Origin: Acidimicrobiia bacterium
Lineage (GTDB): Bacteria > Actinomycetota > Acidimicrobiia > IMCC26256 > PALSA-610
Reading direction: 5' to 3'
NCBI GenBank assembly: GCA_036271555.1
Contig: DATBAK010000083.1
Coordinates: 1 to 64,000, forward strand
DNA length: 64,000 nt
Numbering within the stretch: position 1 is the stretch's first letter; each line of letters opens with the position of its first letter. The position numbers were made by a program, and so were the translations under genes. The notes under the pieces are model-generated. The model saw only the letters and a list, made by a program, of their open reading frames with translations, had not been told where the DNA came from and made no database searches. Shown here in pieces: positions 34,319 to 42,640 of the stretch.

Positions 34319-34825
34319 ATGGGTGCGCGGCGCGAGGCCGACGACGGGTTCGAGGAGGCGTTCGACGGGTTGCTCGCGTCGGCGCGCGCCGTCGCCCGGC
34401 GACTGGTCGGCGGTGGTGCCGCGGCGGACGACGTCGCCGCGGAAGCTCTGGCTCGCGCGTACGCACGCTGGCCGAAGGTGCGCGACCTCGACTACCGCGA
34501 CGCGTGGGTGATGCGCGTGACCGCGAACGTCGCGCTCGACACGCTGCGGCGCGCGCGACGTATGGCACCCGTCGACGCGCGTCACGTGACCGATCCGCAG
34601 GCCGACGCGGTCACGCGCCTCGCGCTCGCGGAGGCGTTGCGGCGGTTGCCGCGCCGTCAGCGCGATGTCGTCGTGCTGCGCTACCTCGCCGATCTGAGCG
34701 AGGCCGACGTCGCCGAGTCGCTCGGTGTGTCGGCGGGCACGGTCAAGCAGCACGCGCACCGCGCGCTCGGCGCGCTGCGACGCGCGCTCGGACCCGGGTT
34801 CCTCACCGGACAGGAGTCGACGTGA
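34319..34825 (+). CDS. ECF-type RNA polymerase sigma factor
   Basis: 168 residues. Region 2 (ARAVARRLVGGGAAADDVAAEALARAYARW, about 20-50) and region 4 (ALRRLPRRQRDVVVLRYLADLSEADVAESLGVSAGTVKQ, about 105-145, with the helix-turn-helix VAESLGVSAGTVKQHAHRAL) are present; the layout resembles the SigE-like actinobacterial group. The ATG at 34319 was chosen over a TTG three bases upstream. It overlaps the next gene by GTGA, which encodes a single-pass membrane protein that is probably its regulator or partner. Confidence 0.88.
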   Translation: MGARREADDGFEEAFDGLLASARAVARRLVGGGAAADDVAAEALARAYARWPKVRDLDYRDAWVMRVTANVALDTLRRARRMAPVDARHVTDPQADAVTRLALAEALRRLPRRQRDVVVLRYLADLSEADVAESLGVSAGTVKQHAHRALGALRRALGPGFLTGQEST

Positions 34826-35853
34826 ACGACGACCCGAACATCGAAGGCGTTCAACCCGTCGATCTTTCGCCGACGCGCGCCGAGCTGATCACGCGCGTGC
34901 GGGCGCGTGGTCGACGGATTCGCGCGCGACGGCGGCTCGCGATCACCGGCATCGCCGCGCTGATCGTCGTCGCGATCGCGGTTCCTGCAATCGCGATCGG
35001 TTCGGGTTCGTCGACGCACTCGAGCCCGCCCGCGGCGACGGCGTCCACCGGTCACGGCGACTTCCGCGTCTCACGCGTGCTCGGCGTCCGCCCGATGCAT
35101 CCACAGGAGCCCGGCGCGCTGTGCATCAGCTCCGTCGACGGGCAGGACTGCTACGTCCTGGGCAAGACCCTGATCACCGCGCGCGATGTCGTGAGCGCTC
35201 AGGTCGTGCACAACCCGCCGGCCGGCTGGGACGTGCAGGTCAAGATCACACGCGCGGCAGGCGAGCAACTCCTCACGCTCGTGAATCATCGAGCGGCGAT
35301 CGTCGTCGGCGGTCTCGTGATCAGCGCCCCCACCCTCGAACCCGGAGTGATCCCGACGACCGTCGAGGTCTCCAACCACCTCACGCGCCCGGACGCAGAA
35401 AACCTCGCCCTGGACATCACTGGTCGCGTGTCCACGCGGCCGGTCACGGCGCGCATCGACCTTCCCGGCGACCACACGTACGTCACCGGCACCGCGGTCG
35501 AAGGCGCGTTGGTCATCGACAGCGAGACCGGCAAGTGGTGGCGCGAGCCGCTCCTGAACGGCTGCCCGGTGGCGTGGCGGGTCGAGCTCAGCAGGCCCGG
35601 GATGAAGACGGCCGCGCCGATCTCGCACGGCTGCATCTTGAACCTCAAGGAATGGAAGGGCGTCGTGCGGTTCCCGTTCGCGATGCGTACGGTCACCGGC
35701 AGCTGCGAGGACGCGCCGGTCGCGGCGTCGTGCGTTCCCGGACCGCCGCTGCCACCGGGCCACTACACCGCAGTGCTCGTCACCGCTGGCGCCGGCTGGC
35801 CGCAACCGCGCGGTGTTCCCGTCACGCTGGTCGCCGCGCAGCCGTCACGCTGA
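34822..35853 (+). CDS. Single-pass membrane protein, probable partner of the sigma factor
   Basis: 343 residues from a GTG inside the sigma-factor stop. A cytoplasmic N-terminus of about 45 residues (SPTRAELITRVRARGRRIRARRR) is followed by one membrane helix (about 45-65) and an extracytoplasmic domain with several Cys and a SecDF-P1-like stretch (VQVKITRAAGEQLLTLVNHRAAIVVGGLVISAP). That pattern is reminiscent of proteins that are co-encoded with ECF factors, but the N-terminus has no clear anti-sigma zinc motif. The function is inferred from coupling only. Confidence 0.6.
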   Translation: MNDDPNIEGVQPVDLSPTRAELITRVRARGRRIRARRRLAITGIAALIVVAIAVPAIAIGSGSSTHSSPPAATASTGHGDFRVSRVLGVRPMHPQEPGALCISSVDGQDCYVLGKTLITARDVVSAQVVHNPPAGWDVQVKITRAAGEQLLTLVNHRAAIVVGGLVISAPTLEPGVIPTTVEVSNHLTRPDAENLALDITGRVSTRPVTARIDLPGDHTYVTGTAVEGALVIDSETGKWWREPLLNGCPVAWRVELSRPGMKTAAPISHGCILNLKEWKGVVRFPFAMRTVTGSCEDAPVAASCVPGPPLPPGHYTAVLVTAGAGWPQPRGVPVTLVAAQPSR

Positions 35854-35872
35854 GGCGTGACATCATGCGCGG

Positions 35873-36715
35873 ATGCGGCTCGTCTCCATCGAAGGCAAGA
35901 TGCACGCGCTCGCCGCGTCCGGCTCGGGCGCGATCGATCTCGCGGCGCTGACGGGTCTGCCGTCGGGACCGTGCAAGTTCCTCGAAGCCGGGGGCATCGA
36001 CGCGGCGCGTGATCGCATGGCCGACGCGCCGGAGTCGGTGTCGTTGCTGCACGCGAAGCTCGACCCGGTGATCCCGAAGCCGCGCATGATCTGGGCGGTC
36101 GGGCTCAACTACCGCGACCATGCGGCCGAGAGCGGACGCGACGTGCCGACCGCGCCCACCCTCTTCGCCAAGTCGCCGGGCGCGCTCATCGCGCACGAGG
36201 ACCCGATCGTCATTCCGCGCCACGTCGCCCAACCCGACTACGAGGGCGAGGTCGCGGTCGTGATCGGACGAACGGCGCGCGACGTCTCCGAGACCGACGC
36301 GCTCTCCTACGTCGCGGGAGTCACGTGCGCGCACGACGTCTCGTCGCGCGACCACCAGTACACGACCGGCCAGTTCACGTGGTCGAAGTCGTTCGACACC
36401 TTCTGCCCGCTCGGTCCGGTGCTCGTGAGCATCGACGAGGTCGACGTCGGCAACCTGTCGATCGAGACGCGCCTCAACGGCGACGTCGTGCAGTCGGCGA
36501 ACACGCGCGACCTCGTGTTCTCGATCCCGACGCTCGTCGCGTGGATCAGCCAGGGCACGACGCTCCTCGCCGGCGACGTGATCCTCACGGGCACGCCCGC
36601 GGGCGTCGGCGCCGGGCGCACGCCACCACGCTGGCTGCTCGACGGCGACGTCGTCGAGATCACGGTCGAGGGCGTGGGCACGCTCCGCAACCGCGTCACC
36701 CGGAAGGACGCATGA
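35873..36715 (+). CDS. Fumarylacetoacetate hydrolase (FAH) family protein
   Basis: 280 residues. The FAH core is clear: IWAVGLNYRDHAAESG, PTLFAKSPGALIAHEDPI, metal ligands in DYEGEVAVVIG, AHDVSSRDHQ, SKSFDTFCPLGPVLV and VILTGTPAGVGAG. Members hydrolyse or decarboxylate acylpyruvates and related beta-diketones. A short N-terminal domain of about 65 residues matches the 2-hydroxyhepta-2,4-diene-1,7-dioate isomerase-like branch. It overlaps the PAC2 gene by ATGA. Confidence 0.9.
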   Translation: MRLVSIEGKMHALAASGSGAIDLAALTGLPSGPCKFLEAGGIDAARDRMADAPESVSLLHAKLDPVIPKPRMIWAVGLNYRDHAAESGRDVPTAPTLFAKSPGALIAHEDPIVIPRHVAQPDYEGEVAVVIGRTARDVSETDALSYVAGVTCAHDVSSRDHQYTTGQFTWSKSFDTFCPLGPVLVSIDEVDVGNLSIETRLNGDVVQSANTRDLVFSIPTLVAWISQGTTLLAGDVILTGTPAGVGAGRTPPRWLLDGDVVEITVEGVGTLRNRVTRKDA

Positions 36716-37629
36716 CGGTCAACTGGGCGAACAAGCCGCAGCTCGACCGGCCCGTGTTCGTCGCCGCGTTCGAAGGTTGGAACGACGCCGGCAACGCGGC
36801 GTCGGACGCGGTGCGATTCCTCGGCCGCTCGGCGAGCGCGGTCGAGCTCGCGACACTGGACCCGCAGGAATGGCTCGACTTCCAGGCCGCGCGGCCCGTC
36901 GTCACGATCGCCGACGGCGTCGTGCGCACGACGACATGGCCGAGCATCAAGTTCCTCGCGTCACCCGCAGCGGTCTCGGGCTTCGGGCGCGACCTCGTGC
37001 TGCTCGTCGGACCCGAACCGAACCTGCGCTGGCCGGCGTTCTGCGACGAGGTCGTCGGCGTCGCCCGCGAGCTGGGGTCCTCGCTCGCGATCACGCTCGG
37101 TGCGTTGCTCGCCGACGTGCCCCACACGCGTGCGATCCAAGTGACGGGCACCGCGAGCGATCCCGAGACGGTCGCGAGCCTGAACCTCACCCGCTCGCGT
37201 TACGAGGGTCCGACCGGGATCGTCGGCGTGCTCTCCGACGCCTTCCGGCGCGCGGGTATGCCGTCGGCGTCGTTGTGGGCGTCGGTCCCGCACTACGTGG
37301 CAACGCCGCCGAACCCGCGTGCGACGCACGCGCTGCTCGAACGGTTGGCCGAGCTCGTCGACGTGAACCTGCCGCTGCGGTCGCTCGAGATCGCCGGCGC
37401 GGCGTGGGTGCGGCAGGTCGACGAGGTCGCCGCGGGCGACGAGGACATCGGGCGCTACGTCCAGGAGCTCGAGACCCGTCACGACGCGACCGACGAAGCC
37501 GACGAGGACGACGACGACGGAACCGACGACGCGCTCGGCGCGCTGCGCGAGGAAGATCTCCCGACGGGTGACAGCCTCGCGGCCGACTTCGAGCAGTTCC
37601 TTCGCGACCAGTCCGAAGACGACGAGTAG
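36712..37629 (+). CDS. PAC2-family protein (proteasome assembly chaperone-like)
   Basis: 305 residues. FVAAFEGWNDAGNAASDAVRFL, LVGPEPNLRWPAF, ITLGALLADVPHTR and the PNPRATHALLERLAELVDV region are typical of actinobacterial PAC2 proteins, related to archaeal and eukaryotic proteasome assembly chaperones. The C-terminal 70 residues are acidic (DEADEDDDDGTDDA) and probably disordered, with a conserved-looking DSLAADFEQFLRDQ end. Its target is unknown; no proteasome gene is in the window. Confidence 0.88.
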   Translation: MTVNWANKPQLDRPVFVAAFEGWNDAGNAASDAVRFLGRSASAVELATLDPQEWLDFQAARPVVTIADGVVRTTTWPSIKFLASPAAVSGFGRDLVLLVGPEPNLRWPAFCDEVVGVARELGSSLAITLGALLADVPHTRAIQVTGTASDPETVASLNLTRSRYEGPTGIVGVLSDAFRRAGMPSASLWASVPHYVATPPNPRATHALLERLAELVDVNLPLRSLEIAGAAWVRQVDEVAAGDEDIGRYVQELETRHDATDEADEDDDDGTDDALGALREEDLPTGDSLAADFEQFLRDQSEDDE

Positions 37630-37631
37630 CG

Positions 37632-38432
37632 CTACGAGAACCTGATCGCGGCGTCGGGCACCGCGAGCCCGGAGATCGCGGTCGTCCAGGTCTGCCCCGG
37701 CGCGATCGGCATCGCGTTCGTGAGGGTGCCGGTCGTGACGACCTCGCCGGCGGCAACCGGCTCTTCGCCCTGCGCCACGAGCACACCCGCGAGGTGCGCG
37801 AACGCGAGCAGCGGGCTGTCGAGCACATCGGCGCCGCCACCGGTCGCGGCGACTTCGCCGTCGCACGACAGCACGATCGTGAAGTCGCGCAACCGCGCGA
37901 CGCATTCGGCCGCGTCGCTCACGGCGACCCGCGGACCGACGACCAGCTTGCCGTGCAGCACGCACGCGGCGACCGAGTCGGCGAGTCGGAAACGCCAACC
38001 CGGATACGGGCACTGCACGATCTCGAAGCCGTGCGCGATCCAGTCGACACAGTCGAGGATGGCGAGCTCGTCGGCAGCGGCCGGCGGTGTGCGCGCGAAG
38101 TGCAGCTGGATCTCGGGTTCGATGCGCGGCTGGATCAGGCGCGCGAGGTCGAGTTGCCACGGACCCGCACCGAGGTCGGGCGTCGTCGAGTCGTAGACCC
38201 AGCTCCACACCGGTCGGTCGATCCCGAACAGCGGCCAGACCGTGCGGTTCGTGAAGCCGATCTTGCGACCGACAGGGTGTTCGCCGCGCGCGACCCGCAA
38301 CGCGTGCGCCGCAGCGCCGATCGCGTACCCGTCCGGCTCGTCGAGCGCCGGGTCGTCGTCGGTGAGCGGGGCGATCGTCGTGCCCGAATCGAACGCGTCG
38401 AGCACGCGGCGCGCCGCGGCTTCCGGCGTCAC
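37632..38432 (-). CDS. 2-keto-4-pentenoate hydratase / oxalocrotonate decarboxylase family protein
   Basis: 266 residues from a GTG at 38432 that overlaps the M20 peptidase stop (GTGA). Motifs include GYAIGAAAHALRVARGEHPVG, RKIGFTNRTVW, IEPEIQLHF, and a C-terminal VVTTGTLTNAMPIAPGQTW with the usual metal-binding Glu residues in IEPEIQ. Members hydrate 2-hydroxydienoates or decarboxylate 4-oxalocrotonate in aromatic meta-cleavage pathways. The rest of such a pathway is not in the window, although the FAH gene nearby belongs to a chemically related family. Confidence 0.85.
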   Translation of the reverse strand: MTPEAAARRVLDAFDSGTTIAPLTDDDPALDEPDGYAIGAAAHALRVARGEHPVGRKIGFTNRTVWPLFGIDRPVWSWVYDSTTPDLGAGPWQLDLARLIQPRIEPEIQLHFARTPPAAADELAILDCVDWIAHGFEIVQCPYPGWRFRLADSVAACVLHGKLVVGPRVAVSDAAECVARLRDFTIVLSCDGEVAATGGGADVLDSPLLAFAHLAGVLVAQGEEPVAAGEVVTTGTLTNAMPIAPGQTWTTAISGLAVPDAAIRFS

Positions 38433-39763
38433 CCGAGGAGGTCGCGCGCCGTCGCGTCCCAGAGCTGTGTCGAGAGCTCGAGCGAATCGACGTCGACGCG
38501 CTCGTCGTTGCCATGGAACATCGTCGAGTAGTCCTCGAACGACAGCCGTTTGCTGAACAGGCCGTAGCCGTACGCGACCGAGCCGACCCGACGGAAGAAC
38601 CGCGCGTCGGTCGCGCCGACCGTGAGGAACGGCACGATCGCGGAGTCCTGCACCAACCGGCCGCTCACGCGTTGCAGCGTCTCCCACAACGGCGTGTCAC
38701 TCGGTGATGCGGTCGACTCGTTGTCGTCGAACGGTGTGATGTCGACACGCGACACGAGGTCGCCGAGCGCGGTCTCGATCATCTTGTGCACGTCGGCGCC
38801 CTTCTGACCGGGCAGCGTGCGGATGTCGACCTCGATCGAGACCTCGTCCGGAATGACGTTCGTCTTCGTGCCGCCGTGGATGATCGTCGGCGCGAAGGTG
38901 GTGTGCGTGCACGCGTGCGCTTCGCGCGCGAGACCGAGCGGCAGGATCTCGCAGAGCTCGTCGATGCGATCCGCGTCGAGCAGCGGCTCGGAGATCTCGG
39001 GCGGGAACTCGACGCCGCCGATGAAATCGCGCCAGATGTTGTGGATCTGCGCGGGCGGCCGGTAGTCGGCGAGTCGGCGGACGACGTCGGCCGCGGTGAC
39101 GAGCGCATTGTCGGTGCGGAGCGGCTGCGACGCGTGGCCGGGCGTGCCCTTCACCGTGATGCGGCACCAGTACGAGCCCTTCTCGCCGACGAGCACCGGC
39201 AGCTTCGGCCCACTCGGCGCGGGCATCTGGAATCCGCCCGACTCGGTGATCACGTAGTCGGCCGCGACCGCGTCGCGCTGTTGCTCGACGAGGTGCTCCG
39301 CACCCCACGTGCCGAGGCTCTCCTCGTCGGCGACCGCGAGATACACCAGCGTGCCCTTCGGCTTGAACCCCGACTTCGCCAGGCCTTTGAACGCGACCGC
39401 CATCGACGCAGTGAGGTTGAGCATGTCGACCGCGCCGCGCCCCCACACCTCGCCGTCGACGAGCTCGCCACCGAACGGATCGCGCCGCCAGCTCTCGGGC
39501 GTCACCGGCACGACGTCGGTGTGGCCCATCAGCAACAGCGTCGGCGCGTTCGGGTCGCTGCCCTCGATGCGCGCGACGAGGTTCTCGCGCCCCGGCTTCG
39601 GCTCGTACCGTTCGAGGTCGAGCCCGGTGTCGCCGAGGTACTGCGCGAGCACGTCGACGCTGCGGCTCTCCTGCCCCGACTCGTCCGTGCCGTCGTTCAC
39701 ACACGCGTTCCGGATCAGGTGCTGGAGTAGATCCGTCACTTCATTGCGAACGTCGTTCGTCAT
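38429..39763 (-). CDS. M20-family metallopeptidase
   Basis: 444 residues. Di-zinc site residues are visible: LLMGHTDVVPV (His, Asp), WGRGAVDML (bridging Asp), ADEESLGTWG (catalytic and ligand Glu), ESGGF and the C-terminal FHGNDERV (His). The dimerisation domain starts around VKGTPGHASQP. Related enzymes include ArgE/DapE and carboxypeptidase G2-like peptidases; specificity cannot be set. Start is the ATG at 39763; the frame upstream is antisense shadow of sufC. A palindrome at 39800-39814 lies 37 bases upstream. Confidence 0.9.
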   Translation of the reverse strand: MTNDVRNEVTDLLQHLIRNACVNDGTDESGQESRSVDVLAQYLGDTGLDLERYEPKPGRENLVARIEGSDPNAPTLLLMGHTDVVPVTPESWRRDPFGGELVDGEVWGRGAVDMLNLTASMAVAFKGLAKSGFKPKGTLVYLAVADEESLGTWGAEHLVEQQRDAVAADYVITESGGFQMPAPSGPKLPVLVGEKGSYWCRITVKGTPGHASQPLRTDNALVTAADVVRRLADYRPPAQIHNIWRDFIGGVEFPPEISEPLLDADRIDELCEILPLGLAREAHACTHTTFAPTIIHGGTKTNVIPDEVSIEVDIRTLPGQKGADVHKMIETALGDLVSRVDITPFDDNESTASPSDTPLWETLQRVSGRLVQDSAIVPFLTVGATDARFFRRVGSVAYGYGLFSKRLSFEDYSTMFHGNDERVDVDSLELSTQLWDATARDLLG

Positions 39764-40113
39764 GGTGTCGACCTTCCGGCGCGTTTGGATAGCCGTGGAT
39801 ACCGCTGAGCGGTACTCAATGCTCGCGAAAGCGACGCTATCCGGACGACCTCCGCTTGGCGTCCCACGATTCGTCGCGCTTCCCGCAAAGGGACCGAGCG
39901 CGCGCATCTTCGAGCCCGTGTGCGTGCCAGGAGGTGATTTCGACGCCCGACCCCCCGAAGGAGCCCCGCGCATCCTCACGACCGCCAACTGGCTCAGTAG
40001 GCCGACGGCGACCGCGGCCCAAACCCCTCGACTCCTCGGAGTGCGCCTTCTGGTCCCGTCAATTTCCCTGAGGGGAACTCGCGCGCCGGAAACAGCTCGC
40101 CGGCCGAGTGCAG
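39764..40113. other. 350-base intergenic region between sufC and the M20 peptidase gene
   Basis: No convincing gene. It contains the palindrome at 39800-39814 and short GC-rich inverted stretches, but no clear terminator for sufC. Transcription of the M20 gene must start here or read through from the suf operon. Confidence 0.5.
39800..39814. promoter_or_regulatory. Palindrome TACCGC-TGA-GCGGTA upstream of the M20 peptidase gene
   Basis: Perfect 6-base arms with a 3-base centre, 37 bases before the ATG, the right place for an operator of a TetR- or GntR-type repressor. No matching second copy was noticed in the window. Confidence 0.35.
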
Positions 40114-40908
40114 CTAGAACGGATCGGCGAAGGGATCTTCGGGAACGGTGACGGCCGGGGCGAGGTCGTCGACGCCGAACGACTTCGCCACCTCCTCGTA
40201 CCCCTCGGCCTCGAGCCGGTCGGCGAGCTCGGGACCGCCGCTGCCGATCACGCGGCCGCGCACGAGCACGTGGACGCGATCCGGTCGCAGCTCGGTGAGC
40301 AGCCGCGGGTAGTGCGTGATCGCGAGCACGCCGAGCCCGCGCGTCGCAGCCATGTCGGCGACGGCGCGCGCGACATCGCGCATTGCGTCGACGTCGAGGC
40401 CCGAGTCGATCTCGTCGAGGATCGCAAACTTCGGTTCGAGCAGCGCGAGCTGCAGCGTCTCGAGCCGCTTCTTCTCCCCGCCCGAGAACTCGTCGTTGAT
40501 GCCGCGGGTGAGGAACTCGTCGCGTACACCGAGTCGCTCGGCCTCGCTCGCGAGCCGCGTGCCGAGGTCCGAGGCGTCGCCGCCCCGACCGCGCACCGCC
40601 GCGACCATGAAGTCCTCGAGCCGCACGCCCGGCACCTCGACCGGATACTGCATCGCGACGAACAACCCGTGCGCGGCGCGCTGCCAGGTCGGCATGCCGA
40701 GCAGCTCGTCGCCGTCGATGGTGACGGAACCGGCGGTCACCGCGTAGTCGGCGCGCCCCATGAGCGTGTGCGAGAGCGTCGACTTCCCGGAGCCGTTCGG
40801 GCCCATGAGCGCGTGCACCTCGCCCGAGGCGACCTCGAGGTCGACACCGCGCAGGATCTCGTGGCCCGCGATGCCCGCGTGGAGGTTCGAGACGACGAGG
40901 GTGCTCAC
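40114..40908 (-). CDS. sufC: Fe-S assembly ATPase SufC
   Basis: 264 residues starting GTG. ABC ATPase motifs: Walker A MGPNGSGKSTL, SufC-type AMQYPVEVPGV, signature NDEFSGGEKKRLE, Walker B FAILDEIDSGLDVDA and the H-loop ITHYPRLL. SufC drives the SufBC2D scaffold complex. It overlaps the Rieske gene by GTGA and ends the sufB-sufD-Rieske-sufC operon; sufS, sufU and a SufR-type regulator are not seen in the window. Confidence 0.95.
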   Translation of the reverse strand: MSTLVVSNLHAGIAGHEILRGVDLEVASGEVHALMGPNGSGKSTLSHTLMGRADYAVTAGSVTIDGDELLGMPTWQRAAHGLFVAMQYPVEVPGVRLEDFMVAAVRGRGGDASDLGTRLASEAERLGVRDEFLTRGINDEFSGGEKKRLETLQLALLEPKFAILDEIDSGLDVDAMRDVARAVADMAATRGLGVLAITHYPRLLTELRPDRVHVLVRGRVIGSGGPELADRLEAEGYEEVAKSFGVDDLAPAVTVPEDPFADPF

Positions 40909-41237
40909 GCGACGTCCTCGCCGGGCACGACGAGCAGCACGTCGTCGCCCTCGACGCGCACCTCGTACACCGGAACCGCGCGCGTCGCCGGCAGCGTCTG
41001 CGGCTCACCGTCGAGCAACGAGAACGTCGAGCCGTGCTTCGGGCACTCGAGCTCGCGCTCGTCGCTCCACACGTCGCCTTCCGAGAGCGACTCGTCGGCG
41101 TGCGAGCAGCGGTCGGCGATCGCGTACCAGTCGTCGCCGATGCGCACGACCGCGATGCGCAGCCCGGCGACGTCGACGCGCGTCGCGGAATCGGGCTTCA
41201 AGTCGTTCACCCCGAGCAAGCGCATCACGTCGCTCAC
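40905..41237 (-). CDS. Rieske 2Fe-2S ferredoxin-like protein of the suf operon
   Basis: 110 residues. The Rieske motifs CSHADESL (C-x-H) and CPKHGSTFSL (C-x2-H) bind a 2Fe-2S cluster, and the domain resembles ferredoxin subunits of non-heme iron oxygenases. GTG at 41237 has GGAG seven bases upstream and was preferred over a GTG at 41276. A Rieske gene between sufD and sufC is a recurrent actinobacterial arrangement; it may supply electrons or take part in cluster transfer, which is not proven. Confidence 0.88.
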   Translation of the reverse strand: MSDVMRLLGVNDLKPDSATRVDVAGLRIAVVRIGDDWYAIADRCSHADESLSEGDVWSDERELECPKHGSTFSLLDGEPQTLPATRAVPVYEVRVEGDDVLLVVPGEDVA

Positions 41238-41319
41238 GATGCGGCTCCGATCTTCGGCGCTCGAAGCGGACGGCACAGCGTCGTCCCGAGGCCGACCGCG
41301 CCTTCGGTCTGCGCCCGGC

Positions 41320-42621
41320 TCACGCGCGCGCCCTCCGGTGCTCGATCTTGTCGACGATCGCGCGGCGTAGCGACGCGGTGAGCGCGTGCAGCGGCAGGCG
41401 GTCGAGCACGTCGTCGAAGAAGCCGAGCACGATGAGCCGTTCGGCCTCCTCGGGCGGCACGCCGCGGCTCTCGAGGTAGTAGCGCTGGTCGGCGTCGATC
41501 GAGCCGACGGCGGACGCGTGCGAGCACTTCACGTCGTTGTTGAGGATCTCGAGATTCGGGATCGACTCCGCGCCCGCGCCTTCGGTCAGCACGAGGTTGC
41601 GGTTCGTCTGGTACGCCTCGGTCTTGCGCGCGTCCTCGCCGATCCGGATGAAGCCCGAGTACACCGAACGCGCCTCGTCCTCGACCGCGCCCTTGAACAG
41701 CAGGTTGCTGCGCGTGCTCGGCGCGGTGTGCTCCTGCAGGGTGCGGAAGTCGAGCATCTGCTTGCCGTCGCCGAAGTAGACGGCGAGGAGGTCGCTCTCG
41801 GCGCCGCTCCCCGCGAGCACCGACTCGCTGCGCAGGCGCGCGTAGTCGCCGCCGAGCGCGATCGCGGCGGAGCTGAGCGTCGCGTCGGCGCCGAGGTGTG
41901 CGCGTTGCGTCGCGATGCTCCACGTGCGCGCGCCGTGCTGCTGCACCGAGAGGTAGCCGACGCGCGCGGCGTCGCCGACCAGGAGCTCGACCGCGCCGAC
42001 GACGAGATGCGACGTCGCGGGCGAGCCGGTGCGCTCGAGGACCGTGACCTCGCTGTTCTCACCGGCGATCACGAGCGTGTGCGGGAAGCTCGCCTGACCG
42101 TCGCCCTCGCACCAGTGCAAGACGACGATCGGGTGCGGCACGACGACGTTGCGGGGCACCACGACGACCGCGGCGCCCGCGAGGAACGCGTCGTGCAGCA
42201 CCGTGAACGCGTCCTCGGACTCCGACGTCGCGGAGCCGAGGTGCGCGCGCACCTCGTCGTCGATCCCGCAGGTCGCGAGCTCGCAGACGCGCACGCCCTT
42301 CGCCTCGACGTCGGCGTCGAGCTCGCGGTGCACGACCCGGCCGTCGCGCACGACGACCATCCCCGAGACCGTGCCGACCTCCGCCGCCCACGGTCCTCCA
42401 CCCGGCGCGCGCTCGGCGCCGACGGGTCCGATCTCGTCGGAGGTGAACGGCCGGTAGCGGTCGAGGTCGAACTCGTCGACCCGGCTGTAGCGCCAGATCT
42501 CCTCGGCCGGTGTCGGCCACGTGATGTCGGCGAGGCGCTCGGCCGCCTGCACGCGTCGCTCGACGAGCCAGTCGGGCCCGCCGAGGGCGCGCGCGGCGTC
42601 GGGACTGAACGCGGCGGTCAT
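41320..42621 (-). CDS. sufD: Fe-S cluster assembly protein SufD
   Basis: 433 residues. The helical N-terminus (EIWRYSRVDEFDLDRYRPF) leads into the right-handed beta-helix and the conserved C-terminal block KTEAYQTNRNLVLTEGA, PNLEILNNDVKCSHASAVGSID and YYLESRGVPPEEAERLIVLGF, which contains the Cys and His used at the SufB-SufD interface. Its length is normal. It follows sufB by 19 bases. Confidence 0.95.
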   Translation of the reverse strand: MTAAFSPDAARALGGPDWLVERRVQAAERLADITWPTPAEEIWRYSRVDEFDLDRYRPFTSDEIGPVGAERAPGGGPWAAEVGTVSGMVVVRDGRVVHRELDADVEAKGVRVCELATCGIDDEVRAHLGSATSESEDAFTVLHDAFLAGAAVVVVPRNVVVPHPIVVLHWCEGDGQASFPHTLVIAGENSEVTVLERTGSPATSHLVVGAVELLVGDAARVGYLSVQQHGARTWSIATQRAHLGADATLSSAAIALGGDYARLRSESVLAGSGAESDLLAVYFGDGKQMLDFRTLQEHTAPSTRSNLLFKGAVEDEARSVYSGFIRIGEDARKTEAYQTNRNLVLTEGAGAESIPNLEILNNDVKCSHASAVGSIDADQRYYLESRGVPPEEAERLIVLGFFDDVLDRLPLHALTASLRRAIVDKIEHRRARA

Positions 42622-42640
42622 CGTGCGCGGTGACCGGCTC

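Noticed and set aside
33077..36715. Catabolic operon of CoA transferase, FAH protein and hydratase
   Set aside because: The genes are separated by a sigma-factor pair and lie on both strands; no ring-cleavage enzyme is present.
38429..41008. 859-residue frame joining the M20 peptidase with a long N-terminal extension
   Set aside because: The extension is Arg/Ala-rich shadow of sufC; the peptidase has its own ATG at 39763 and normal length.
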